NCBI GenBank assembly: GCA_028824125.1
Contig: JAPPES010000127.1
Span: 24,070-88,069, forward strand
Source of the DNA: Candidatus Poribacteria bacterium
Lineage (GTDB): Bacteria; Poribacteria; WGA-4E; WGA-3G
Direction of reading: 5' to 3'
Length of the DNA: 64,000 nt
Within the stretch, counting starts at the first letter, position 1; every line of letters begins with the position of its first letter. The notes below the pieces were generated by a model. It saw only the letters and a list, made by a program, of their open reading frames with translations. It was not told where the DNA came from and did no database searches. The position numbers and the translations under genes were made by a program. This document shows, one piece after another, positions 16,255-24,448 of the stretch.

Positions 16255-18177
16255 ATGTATATGAGATATGCGGAAAAAATACTTAACAAATTATCTTCCC
16301 TACGGCTCCAGAACAAGATTTTTTTTACTTATAGCCTGGTATTTCTGCTGATGTTTGTTGTCATCTTTGGGATTGCCAGCTTTCTGATTGACCGCACTTT
16401 TAGTAAGCAACTTGGTGAAGACGTAATTACCTTAAGATCTATCATTTCCCGTCTGTATGCGCAGTTTGTCGATACTGTGCGAATCGAGGTAAAGGCCAAA
16501 GGTGAAGATCAAGATGTACGTAGTGCTGTCCAAAGAGCAGAGAGAGGGGGTGGTAGAGTCTTTCCCGCGGCGAATTTAGATGTTTTTGAATGCGGGAACA
16601 CTGAGGGAATATTGGTGCTAAGTAAGCGGATAGATGAGCCACGTATTGGGAGTAAAGATACAGATGTAGCACAGGCAAAAGAAGATACAGCATTCAAAGA
16701 GGGAAAAGGCACAATTCGTGAGCGGATTATTGAAACCGATGAGGAACCGCAGTTGGTTGTTGAAGTTACGCAATGGTTAGATTGGGGGTTTGTCACAGGG
16801 GGCAAGTCTCTCCAAAAATGGTTAGTAGGAGCTATGCTCAGTCAACCAGAGGAACATCCAATTTTTCTGGTTAAAGGAAAGGAGGAACAGGAGGAGTGGC
16901 TTCCTTTAAACAAAGCCGCGTATCTTACACCGACTTTAAAGACTGAATGGGAACAGCAGATGCAAACGAATGAGGCAGAAGGGAAACCTATTGCGGATTT
17001 GGCGGTCACTTTGAAGGGACTTCAGCAATCGGATGCCACAGAAGCATCAGATGAAGTTTTACGTACTTCCATTTTTACAGTTGTCCGTGCTGATATTCTG
17101 AGTACCCCTTTTTCGGATACAGACCAATTGCCTTTTGTGGAATTGATCATCGCCTACTCACATGAAAATCGGATCCAATGGCAGAGTCAAATGAGGGTGA
17201 TATTATTGTTGAGTATAGGCGGCGGGGCTGTTCTTGTATACTGCAGCAGCTACCTTGTAAGCCGGCGTATCACTCGCCCCATCGCTCAACTTCAGCAAGG
17301 GGTGAATGAGATCGGCGCGGGGAATCTTACTTATCAGATCGCGGTTCAATCTAAAGGCGAAGTTGGAACACTTGCTGATGGATTTAACCAGATGGCACTC
17401 GCGTTGAAGCAGAGTTTAGAAGAGCATAAGGCAGCTGAAAGGATCGCTGTGTGGCAGGATGTCGCGCGCCAACTCGCGCACGAAGTCAAAAATCCACTAT
17501 TTCCGATTCGACTCTCTGTTGAGAACCTGCAAGCAGCGAAAGATCAACCGGAAATTTTTGAGAAAATTTTTGATGAATGCACAGAAACAATTATTGAAGA
17601 AGTTGACCGTATTCGTGGACTAATAGATGAGTTTCACCAATATGCAAGATTACCTGCTCCTGCTCGGCACCCCGTTAATTTGAACGATGTTGTCCATGCT
17701 GTTTTGAAATTATATATGGAGTTGTCTCAGGCGCAGAATATTAAGGTTGAAAAACATTTGAGCCCGCTGCCACTACTCTCATTAGATCAAGAACAGATGG
17801 AACGCGCAGTCGGAAATCTTGTAAAAAATGCGATTGAAGCGATGCCAGACGGGGGAACGCTCACCCTTGGAACTTTTTCTGCACCATTTGAAAAGGACAG
17901 AAATATCTCGCTTGAAGTCAAAGATACAGGACATGGCATGTCCGAAGAAACCCAACAAAACCTTTTTGCTGCTGATTATACAACGAAATCTTATGGAACG
18001 GGTCTCGGAATGGCAATCGTACGCCGTATTATCACTGTCCACGGCGGAGAGATAACAGTTGAATCAGAAGAAAACGTTGGAACAAAGATACGGATTACCT
18101 TTAACGAATCATCATATCTCACCGAGAGTCCACCTGCTCTGATGCTGCCTGAAACTGAACCAACAACTGACGTGTAA
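16255..18177 (+). CDS. Sensor histidine kinase, NtrY-like
   Basis: The ORF track uses a TTG at 16195, but ATG 16255 or 16261 after AGGAACG is more likely. Order: transmembrane helix (FFTYSLVFLLMFVVIFGIAS), a ~270-residue extracytoplasmic sensor domain, a second helix (VILLLSIGGGAVLVYCSSYL), HAMP (RRITRPIAQLQQGVNEIGAG), the phospho-acceptor His in ARQLAHEVKNPLFPIRLS, and HATPase boxes (NLVKNAIEAMPDGG, DTGHGM, GTGLGMAIVRRI). The HEVKNPL box is typical of NtrY-type kinases. It is followed 53 bases later by an NtrC-type regulator, clearly its partner. The sensor domain is unlike known ones that I recognise, so the signal is unknown. Confidence 0.9.
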   Translation: MYMRYAEKILNKLSSLRLQNKIFFTYSLVFLLMFVVIFGIASFLIDRTFSKQLGEDVITLRSIISRLYAQFVDTVRIEVKAKGEDQDVRSAVQRAERGGGRVFPAANLDVFECGNTEGILVLSKRIDEPRIGSKDTDVAQAKEDTAFKEGKGTIRERIIETDEEPQLVVEVTQWLDWGFVTGGKSLQKWLVGAMLSQPEEHPIFLVKGKEEQEEWLPLNKAAYLTPTLKTEWEQQMQTNEAEGKPIADLAVTLKGLQQSDATEASDEVLRTSIFTVVRADILSTPFSDTDQLPFVELIIAYSHENRIQWQSQMRVILLLSIGGGAVLVYCSSYLVSRRITRPIAQLQQGVNEIGAGNLTYQIAVQSKGEVGTLADGFNQMALALKQSLEEHKAAERIAVWQDVARQLAHEVKNPLFPIRLSVENLQAAKDQPEIFEKIFDECTETIIEEVDRIRGLIDEFHQYARLPAPARHPVNLNDVVHAVLKLYMELSQAQNIKVEKHLSPLPLLSLDQEQMERAVGNLVKNAIEAMPDGGTLTLGTFSAPFEKDRNISLEVKDTGHGMSEETQQNLFAADYTTKSYGTGLGMAIVRRIITVHGGEITVESEENVGTKIRITFNESSYLTESPPALMLPETEPTTDV

Positions 18178-18230
18178 GCGGGTTAATACATGGATAACTT
18201 ACGAACTACCCTGATTTAGAGACGAAGAAT

Positions 18231-19610
18231 ATGAATACTATCCTTATTGTAGATGACGAAAAGAATATTCTGAAAATGCTTTCCCAAGGTCTAAGCATCA
18301 AAGGGTACAAGACCTTGACGGCAGCGAGTGGAGAAGAAGCGTTACAACTGTGTATGTCTGAGGATATTGATCTTGTACTGTTAGACATTATGATGGAAAA
18401 CGGCATAGATGGTCTCGAAACGTTGACAAAATTACTTGAGCAGCACCCGCATCTCAATGTCGTAATGATGTCCGCACAGCAGGATATTGAAATTGCTGTT
18501 AAAACGATGGCACTCGGCGCGAAGCAGTACGTCACAAAACCGGTGAGTCTGGATAAAATCCTATCCAATATCGAACCGTTTTTAGAACTCTCGCGTTTAG
18601 CAAAAGAAAATGAGATTCTCAAGTCGCAAATTGTTGTTGATGACGAAATGGTGGGTGAAAGTGAGGCGGTTTTCAAACTTCGCTCCGAAATTCGTCAAGT
18701 TGCTGCAAGTGATCTTGGCGTCCTTATTTCTGGCGAAAACGGTACCGGTAAACAACTTGTCGCAAATGCAATCCATAGACAGAGCAAACGTGCTGACAAC
18801 CCTTTTATCCCATTAAACTGTGCAGCCCTGCCTGAAGAACTGGTTGAAAGTGAACTTTTTGGACATGAGCGGGGCGCGTTTACAGGTGCTGATTCTATGC
18901 GGCAAGGACGATTTGAACTCGCTGATGGCGGCACACTTTTCCTTGACGAAATAGGCGATATGAGTTTAAAAGCGCAGGCAAAAGTGCTACGCGTACTTGA
19001 ATATGGAGAAGTGGAAAGACTTGGCAGCCAACAGATTCGCAATGTTGATGTTCGAATCATCGCCGCAACAAACAAGAATCTTCCTTTAGAAATTGAGCGC
19101 GGGCAATTCCGAACAGACCTCTATTATCGCCTCAAAATTGTACCTATTGAGGTGCCACCACTGCGGGAACGGAATGAGGATATCCCAATACTCGCAAAAT
19201 ACTTTGCTGAACGGTTACAGATGAATATGGCATCTACACCGAAAGTTTTTGCTTCAGAAGCATATCCTGTTTTCCAATCTTACCGCTGGCCCGGCAACAT
19301 TCGTGAGCTCAAAAACATCGTTGAACGTCTACTCATTATGGTGAACAGGGAAATTATTCTGCCAACTGATGTCGCTGATGTTTTACCGATCGAAAAGGAT
19401 GAAATACAGATATTAGACACTACGGCAGCTTATCAGTCCAATACACCGCTAAGTACAATGGTTGATTCAGTAGAGGCAAAATGTATTCTGGCAGCTTTAA
19501 AAGAGAATGATTGGAATATCCGACGTACTGCTGAAGTGTTGGAAGTTGAGCGAAGCAATCTTTATAAAAAGATGAATAAATACAGTATCGCCCGCCCCGA
19601 GTCTGACTAA
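18231..19610 (+). CDS. Sigma-54-dependent response regulator (NtrC family)
   Basis: A 459-residue regulator. A receiver domain comes first, with the phospho-acceptor Asp in DLVLLDIMMENGIDG and a conserved Lys in KQYVTKP. The AAA+ domain has Walker A (ISGENGTGKQLVANAI), the sigma-54-contacting GAFTGA loop, Walker B (TLFLDEIGD) and RIIAATNKNL with RWPGNIRELKNIV. A C-terminal Fis-type helix-turn-helix follows (NIRRTAEVLEVERSNLYKKM). All parts needed for activating RNA polymerase-sigma-54 are present. Together with the upstream kinase it forms a two-component pair; the pilin-type genes just downstream could be targets, but no -24/-12 promoter was identified. Confidence 0.93.
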   Translation: MNTILIVDDEKNILKMLSQGLSIKGYKTLTAASGEEALQLCMSEDIDLVLLDIMMENGIDGLETLTKLLEQHPHLNVVMMSAQQDIEIAVKTMALGAKQYVTKPVSLDKILSNIEPFLELSRLAKENEILKSQIVVDDEMVGESEAVFKLRSEIRQVAASDLGVLISGENGTGKQLVANAIHRQSKRADNPFIPLNCAALPEELVESELFGHERGAFTGADSMRQGRFELADGGTLFLDEIGDMSLKAQAKVLRVLEYGEVERLGSQQIRNVDVRIIAATNKNLPLEIERGQFRTDLYYRLKIVPIEVPPLRERNEDIPILAKYFAERLQMNMASTPKVFASEAYPVFQSYRWPGNIRELKNIVERLLIMVNREIILPTDVADVLPIEKDEIQILDTTAAYQSNTPLSTMVDSVEAKCILAALKENDWNIRRTAEVLEVERSNLYKKMNKYSIARPESD

Positions 19611-19696
19611 TTACTTGGGATTGTAGAGGGCGCTGTGCCTGCCCATGCTCCAAAACTGATAACTGACTGCTAATAACTGATAGGCACATTGAAAAT

Positions 19697-20116
19697 ATGC
19701 AAAAAAACAGTGGTATGACTCGTATTCAACTTCTTATACTGGTTGCAATAGTAATTATCATTGGGGTGCTTTCGTATCCACCTTGGGCAGAATATCGCAA
19801 AGTTGGTCAAGCAGATGTAGATGTTGAAATGCTTACCGTAGCAATAAAGAAATTCTACAAATACACCCAGACATATCCAACAAGTTTGGATCAACTCGTA
19901 ACCGATCCTGATGTAGAAGGGTGGCGCGGCCCCTATCTGAAATCCATTCCAAAAACACCTTGGGGAGGGGACTATGCTCTGATCCAAGAAAACTATAAAG
20001 TCGGAATTGCGAAAGATCATCCGCGTGTACCAACAAAATATCGCATTGGTGGCATTGCAGAAATCAGTAGGGTTTATCACGCGGACGCTGCACAAGGTGA
20101 AAAATATTGGTGGTAA
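19697..20116 (+). CDS. GspG-like pseudopilin lacking Glu5
   Basis: A 139-residue protein with a type IV pilin-like N-terminus: short leader MQKNSG, then MTRIQLLILVAIVIIIGVLS. That is a Gly cut site followed by a ~20-residue hydrophobic helix. The C-terminal part (SLDQLVTDPDVEGWRGPYLK and PKTPWGGDY) follows the GspG major pseudopilin pattern, including the calcium-loop region. Position +5 is Gln instead of the Glu that is nearly invariant in pilins. Four bases before a prepilin peptidase gene, so processing by that enzyme is likely. No other secretion-system gene is in the window. Confidence 0.8.
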   Translation: MQKNSGMTRIQLLILVAIVIIIGVLSYPPWAEYRKVGQADVDVEMLTVAIKKFYKYTQTYPTSLDQLVTDPDVEGWRGPYLKSIPKTPWGGDYALIQENYKVGIAKDHPRVPTKYRIGGIAEISRVYHADAAQGEKYWW

Positions 20117-20119
20117 TCT

Positions 20120-20932
20120 GTGGACGGCATCTGGATACAAATCACTGTTTTTATCTTAGGTTTAGCAATTGGTAGCTTCCTCAATGTGTGTATCTACCGA
20201 ATTCCCCGCTCAGATATGTCGATTTATTCACCGCGTCGTTCCTTTTGCCCCGAATGTAATCAATCAATAAAGTTTTACGACAATATTCCGCTTTTGAGTT
20301 ATCTACTTTTACGCGGAAAGTGCAGGCATTGCAAAGCAAAAATCTCCGTTCTCTATCCGATAGTTGAACTGTTAACAGCAGTGCTATTCCTCGTGATGTA
20401 TTACTATTTCGGTCAATTTGGAAAAACACTTAACTTTTTGCACGCACTCATTTTTGTGTCTGTGCTGATACCGATTGCTTTCATTGACGCGCAACACTAT
20501 ATCATTCCGAATGTTATAAGCCTTTCGGGATTGATACTTGGGTTGGGAATAGTATGTGCAATAGCGTATCAGAATCAAGATTTAGATTATCTAAAAATGC
20601 GACTTATCGGGTTTGTAGCAGGTGGGTTGGGGTTATGGTTAATAGCACTTATTGGTAGTGCAATTATGCGTAAAAAGGCGATGGGCGGCGGAGACGTGAA
20701 ACTGATGGCGATCATCGGATTGTTTCTCGGTGCGTGGCCCGCGCTGCCGATGGTGATAGCGTTGTCTGCTTTCAGTGGCGCGGTTATCGGGACGCTGCTC
20801 ATCGCAACTGGCAAAAAAAGTCGACAGAGTCCAATCCCTTATGGTCCCTTCCTCGCTGGTGCTGCTGTGGTTGTGTTGCTGTGGGGTGAACCGCTCTGGG
20901 AAAAGTACTTGCAATTGGCTGGATGGAATTAA
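20120..20932 (+). CDS. Prepilin peptidase (leader peptidase/N-methyltransferase, A24)
   Basis: A 270-residue polytopic membrane protein beginning at GTG, four bases after the pseudopilin stop. It has the N-terminal GSFLNVCIYRIPRS, the paired CPEC and CRHC zinc motifs of the methylase part, and the two aspartates of the A24 aspartic peptidase: FIDAQHYIIPN and AMGGGDVKLMAIIG (the GxGD motif). It would cleave prepilin leaders at the inner face of the membrane and methylate the new N-terminus. Known as PilD or GspO depending on the system; which one cannot be decided here, so I leave the symbol empty. Confidence 0.93.
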   Translation: MDGIWIQITVFILGLAIGSFLNVCIYRIPRSDMSIYSPRRSFCPECNQSIKFYDNIPLLSYLLLRGKCRHCKAKISVLYPIVELLTAVLFLVMYYYFGQFGKTLNFLHALIFVSVLIPIAFIDAQHYIIPNVISLSGLILGLGIVCAIAYQNQDLDYLKMRLIGFVAGGLGLWLIALIGSAIMRKKAMGGGDVKLMAIIGLFLGAWPALPMVIALSAFSGAVIGTLLIATGKKSRQSPIPYGPFLAGAAVVVLLWGEPLWEKYLQLAGWN

Positions 20933-20965
20933 TATGGTAGCAGGCACGCTCCGCGTGCCGTAGCC
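20925..20965. repeat. Direct repeat left of the Phd antitoxin gene (palindromic core)
   Basis: This ~41-base unit (GGAATTAATATGGTAGCAGG, then GGCACGCTCCGCGTGCC and TAGCC) recurs nearly unchanged at 21311-21351. The core GGCACGC-TCC-GCGTGCC is a perfect palindrome. It overlaps the last codons of the prepilin peptidase gene. Confidence 0.7.
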
Positions 20966-21057
20966 ATTACTATAAGTTGATATTCTAATTCTAAATGTGT
21001 TGTATTCCTTAAGTGTATGTAGTACAATATTATGCAAACGGACAAGAGGTAAGACAA

Positions 21058-21300
21058 ATGCATATTGATATACATGAACAGTCAGAAGATTATTTAGCAC
21101 AGTTAGTCAAACGGGCTGTTGCGGGAGAGGAGATTATATTTGATAGCAAAGGCACCTCCGTTGCCAAACTGGTCCCTTTAAAGCAAGGTGATAAGAAACC
21201 TCGCCGTGGTGGACAGTGGAAGGGTAAAGTTAAGATTGCCCAAGATTTTGATGAACTGCCTGAATCATTTATGGCTGCTTTTCGTGGAAAAGAAGAATGA
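21058..21300 (+). CDS. Phd/YefM-family antitoxin, no adjacent toxin
   Basis: About 80 residues from the ATG at 21058 (AAGAGGTAAG upstream); the GTG at 21013 used by the track is less likely. It reads MHIDIHEQSEDYLAQLVKRA, then GEEIIFDSKGTSVAKLVPL, the DNA-binding fold of Phd/YefM antitoxins. The tail with PRRGGQWKGKVKIAQDFDEL is the part that normally grips a PIN-domain (VapC-type) toxin. The next gene is a large unrelated fusion protein, so the toxin is absent. The gene sits exactly between two copies of a ~41-base repeat, as if it were a small mobile cassette or the remains of one. Confidence 0.85.
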   Translation: MHIDIHEQSEDYLAQLVKRAVAGEEIIFDSKGTSVAKLVPLKQGDKKPRRGGQWKGKVKIAQDFDELPESFMAAFRGKEE

Positions 21301-21310
21301 ATCTGTTATT

Positions 21311-21351
21311 GGAATTAACATGGTAGTAGGCACGCTCCGCGTGCCGTAGCC
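21311..21351. repeat. Direct repeat right of the Phd antitoxin gene
   Basis: Second copy of the 41-base unit at 20925-20965, differing at only two or three positions and in the same orientation. The two copies are separated by 345 bases that hold only the antitoxin gene. Confidence 0.7.
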
Positions 21352-21372
21352 GTAAGGTGCAAAGGAGAAGAT

Positions 21373-24300
21373 ATGAATAGAAACTTTAATATTTTTGGCA
21401 CAATTTCCTGTTTACTAATACTTCTTTTGAATTGTCAAATAGTATATGCACAACAAAATATTGCACAGCAAGCGTTCACTATTTTTGAACAACACTGCTT
21501 CGACTGCCACGGTGAATTCGGGTCATACAGCGATGTGCTCACGATCAAGCATGCAAATTTAATCGAAGACAAATCAGTCCTTCCGCGCCAACCTGATGCC
21601 TCTGAATTCTATCTGCGTTTACTTGGTGATACAGACAAAGGTTCACAGATGCCGTTAGGGCAAGACCCGTTAGACGCTGAGTCAATTGCTACGATTCGCC
21701 GTTGGATTGAAGCTGGCGCGCCAGATTGGGAGGCAATTCCCAAACCCAAACGCGACTTCATCACTACCGAGGCGATGCTCAAATCTATCCATACCCATGT
21801 AACATCCCTCTCTGACTTTGACCGTTCCTTTGCACGTTATTTTACACTGACGCATCTTTACAATGCAGGCGTAACAGATGCAAACCTCCGCGCTTATCGG
21901 ATCGCTTTATCAAAACTCATCAATAGTCTCTCTTGGGGTGCAGAAGTAATCAAACCGAAACCGATTGACCAAGAGGAGACCATCTTTTACATTGACCTCC
22001 GCAACTATGAGTGGGACATCAAAACTGATAAGTGGTATAAAATTGAGCAAGCATATCCCTATGGTGTTCAGTTAAAATCTGCAACATTCACAACGTTATG
22101 TGAAGAGACAGACTGCGAATTGCCGTTTATCCGTGCCGACTGGTTCATCGCCACTGCTTCACTGCCACCGCTTTATCACGATATCCTTGACCTACCAAAA
22201 ACAGACCGAGAATTAGAAGCACAACTTGAGGTTAACATTGCCGAAAACCTTAAAAATGCACCGGGGGTTCGCGTGTGGCGTGCCGGTTTTAGCGAGTCTG
22301 GTGTATCAGTCAACAATCGTATTGTGGAACGCCATAAATCGCGGTACGGTGCATATTGGAAATCTTATGACTTTGCAGGGAATGTCGGTAAACAGAATAT
22401 CTTTACACATCCGCTTGATTTTACGCATGATGGAGGCGAGATTATCTTCAACCTGCCCAACGGATTGCAGGCATACTATCTGTCCACGGCGACAGGTGAG
22501 CGGCTTGACGAAGCACCGATTAACATTGTGTCAGATGCGGGGGCAAGAGACCCTGTTGTCCGTAATGGGCTATCGTGCATGGGCTGCCACACAGAAGGAA
22601 TGAAGACGTTTGCAGATGGGATACGCACGGTTATTGAACAGAATCCAAAACCGCCTTATGATAAAGCACAAGCGTTGCGTCTCTATGCAGAAAAGTCAAC
22701 GATGGATCGTCTTGTCAGCGCGGATATTGCGCGGTATCGGCAAGCAATTGAAGCAGCGGGCGGTGTGTTCGGTGGAAGTGAACCGATACAGCAACTCGTT
22801 ACGCAGTTTGAGGGACCGCTTGATGCTGCACACGCTGCAGCGGAGGTGGGATTAGAAACCGATGAATTTCTGAAAAAGATCCGTGAGAATAGTATATTGC
22901 AGAATGCGGGGTTGTTGGTGCTTGGGGTTGAGAATGGGAGTGTTAAGCGGGATGCATGGGAATCACAATTTGAAACGGTGGTGTCTACACTAAATTTTGA
23001 TAAACCGAGTAATCTTGAACCTTCCGAGGCGTTGATAACTCCTCCAGAAGAATCCTCTGAAGATTTTGTTCAATTGAACATGTCTTTGAAAGAAGCACTA
23101 ACCAAAATCACTTTCATTGTTACACATTTAAGTGGTGATTCAAACGAAGAAGTCGTTTTTGAGGGTGAAGGCGTAACTCATCACGAGGATCGTATAGTCC
23201 GGACTCAGACGTTGAAATTTGAAGGGCTTGAACGCACTTATTACACTTATGATATCCTTCTGTCTCAGTATGCAGTTGAAGGAAATCGATATATCTTTGT
23301 GCCGTTAGCAGCTGCAAGTGGAGACGGAGTAGGCGTTTTTTATGATCTCAATGTGGTTGATAAAAAAACGCTCAGAACTGTTGACGAGGTCGTATTAGGA
23401 GACCGTGTGAACATCAGAGAAGTTACTTTGCCTTTTCCTCATGGGGACACTGTATCCATTAAATACATTGCGCGGTCAATTGGTGAAAATCCGGGAAAAA
23501 CAATAAAGAGACACTTTAGAATGGAGCATGGAACACTTCAAGAAATAGAAACTCCTTTGAGCCCATCCAATCCTAATATAGTTTTGGCTCCTGATCAAAA
23601 GGTAGAAGTACCTAATAGAACTCAAATACTTTTGAACCCATCCGATCTCAACATGGTTTTGATTCCCGCAGGTGAGTTTCAAATGGGGAGCGACGATGGT
23701 CAGGAAGATGAAAAGCCGGCGCACACCGTTTATGTAGATGCGTTCTATATGGACAAGTACGAGGTAACCAATCTTGAATACCAACAGTTCCTGCTTGAGA
23801 ACCCGCGTTGGCAGAAAGACCAGATTGAGAAAAAATTCCATAATGGGAATTATCTCGCGGACTGGAACGGAAATAACTATCCGGAAGGAAAAACCAACCA
23901 TCCGGTGACTTATGTCAGTTGGTATGCGGCAATGGCGTACGCACAGTGGGCGGGCAAACGTCTGCCGACAGAAGCAGAATGGGAAAAGGCTGCGCGCGGA
24001 GGCTTAGTCAATGCAAAGTATCCGAACGGCAATACACTCACAGTAAAGGATGCAAACTATGGTAGCAATGTAGGTGGGAGTACTGCCGTGGGTAGATATC
24101 CTGCAAACGGTTACGGTTTGTATGATATGGCGGGTAATGTGTATGAATGGTGCCTTGATGAATATGATGAAAATTTCTATTCTGTCGCTCCGCGTGAGAA
24201 TCCGTTGTCGGATATGAACACTATGGATTATATAAATAAAAATTTTACAAATGTTAATGATGATCGTGTTTTGCGTGGAGGTTCCTGGTTCACTCCCTCA

Positions 24301-24393
24301 TATAACGCACAGGTCGCCAAGCGCGACAGCAACGGATCAATAATAGCACCCACCATCATAGGATTTCGTTGTGTGAGGGATGTAAAGCCTTAA
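21373..24393 (+). CDS. Secreted cytochrome c / formylglycine-generating-enzyme-like fusion protein
   Basis: A 1006-residue exported protein (signal peptide with LLILLLNCQIVYAQ). N-terminal planctomycete-type cytochrome c domain: HCFDCHGEFGSYSDV as the haem-binding CxxCH, and a second CMGCH near residue 398 (NGLSCMGCHTEGM). The middle ~200 residues are beta-rich and unassigned. From about residue 755 there is a formylglycine-generating-enzyme/sulfatase-modifying (SUMF1-like) domain: VLIPAGEFQMGSDDGQEDEK, AFYMDKYEVTNLEYQQF, GKRLPTEAEWEKAARGG and a final VLRGGSWF...GFRCVRD. Such C-type-lectin-fold domains may be enzymatic or simply binding modules. The fusion suggests a surface redox or binding function; it is unlike the standard oxidase. 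Confidence 0.85.
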   Translation: MNRNFNIFGTISCLLILLLNCQIVYAQQNIAQQAFTIFEQHCFDCHGEFGSYSDVLTIKHANLIEDKSVLPRQPDASEFYLRLLGDTDKGSQMPLGQDPLDAESIATIRRWIEAGAPDWEAIPKPKRDFITTEAMLKSIHTHVTSLSDFDRSFARYFTLTHLYNAGVTDANLRAYRIALSKLINSLSWGAEVIKPKPIDQEETIFYIDLRNYEWDIKTDKWYKIEQAYPYGVQLKSATFTTLCEETDCELPFIRADWFIATASLPPLYHDILDLPKTDRELEAQLEVNIAENLKNAPGVRVWRAGFSESGVSVNNRIVERHKSRYGAYWKSYDFAGNVGKQNIFTHPLDFTHDGGEIIFNLPNGLQAYYLSTATGERLDEAPINIVSDAGARDPVVRNGLSCMGCHTEGMKTFADGIRTVIEQNPKPPYDKAQALRLYAEKSTMDRLVSADIARYRQAIEAAGGVFGGSEPIQQLVTQFEGPLDAAHAAAEVGLETDEFLKKIRENSILQNAGLLVLGVENGSVKRDAWESQFETVVSTLNFDKPSNLEPSEALITPPEESSEDFVQLNMSLKEALTKITFIVTHLSGDSNEEVVFEGEGVTHHEDRIVRTQTLKFEGLERTYYTYDILLSQYAVEGNRYIFVPLAAASGDGVGVFYDLNVVDKKTLRTVDEVVLGDRVNIREVTLPFPHGDTVSIKYIARSIGENPGKTIKRHFRMEHGTLQEIETPLSPSNPNIVLAPDQKVEVPNRTQILLNPSDLNMVLIPAGEFQMGSDDGQEDEKPAHTVYVDAFYMDKYEVTNLEYQQFLLENPRWQKDQIEKKFHNGNYLADWNGNNYPEGKTNHPVTYVSWYAAMAYAQWAGKRLPTEAEWEKAARGGLVNAKYPNGNTLTVKDANYGSNVGGSTAVGRYPANGYGLYDMAGNVYEWCLDEYDENFYSVAPRENPLSDMNTMDYINKNFTNVNDDRVLRGGSWFTPSYNAQVAKRDSNGSIIAPTIIGFRCVRDVKP

Positions 24394-24448
24394 GCTTCTA
24401 CCGCTTTAAGTTCTGTGTAAAAACCTTTTTATACTATTGGAGAAATGA

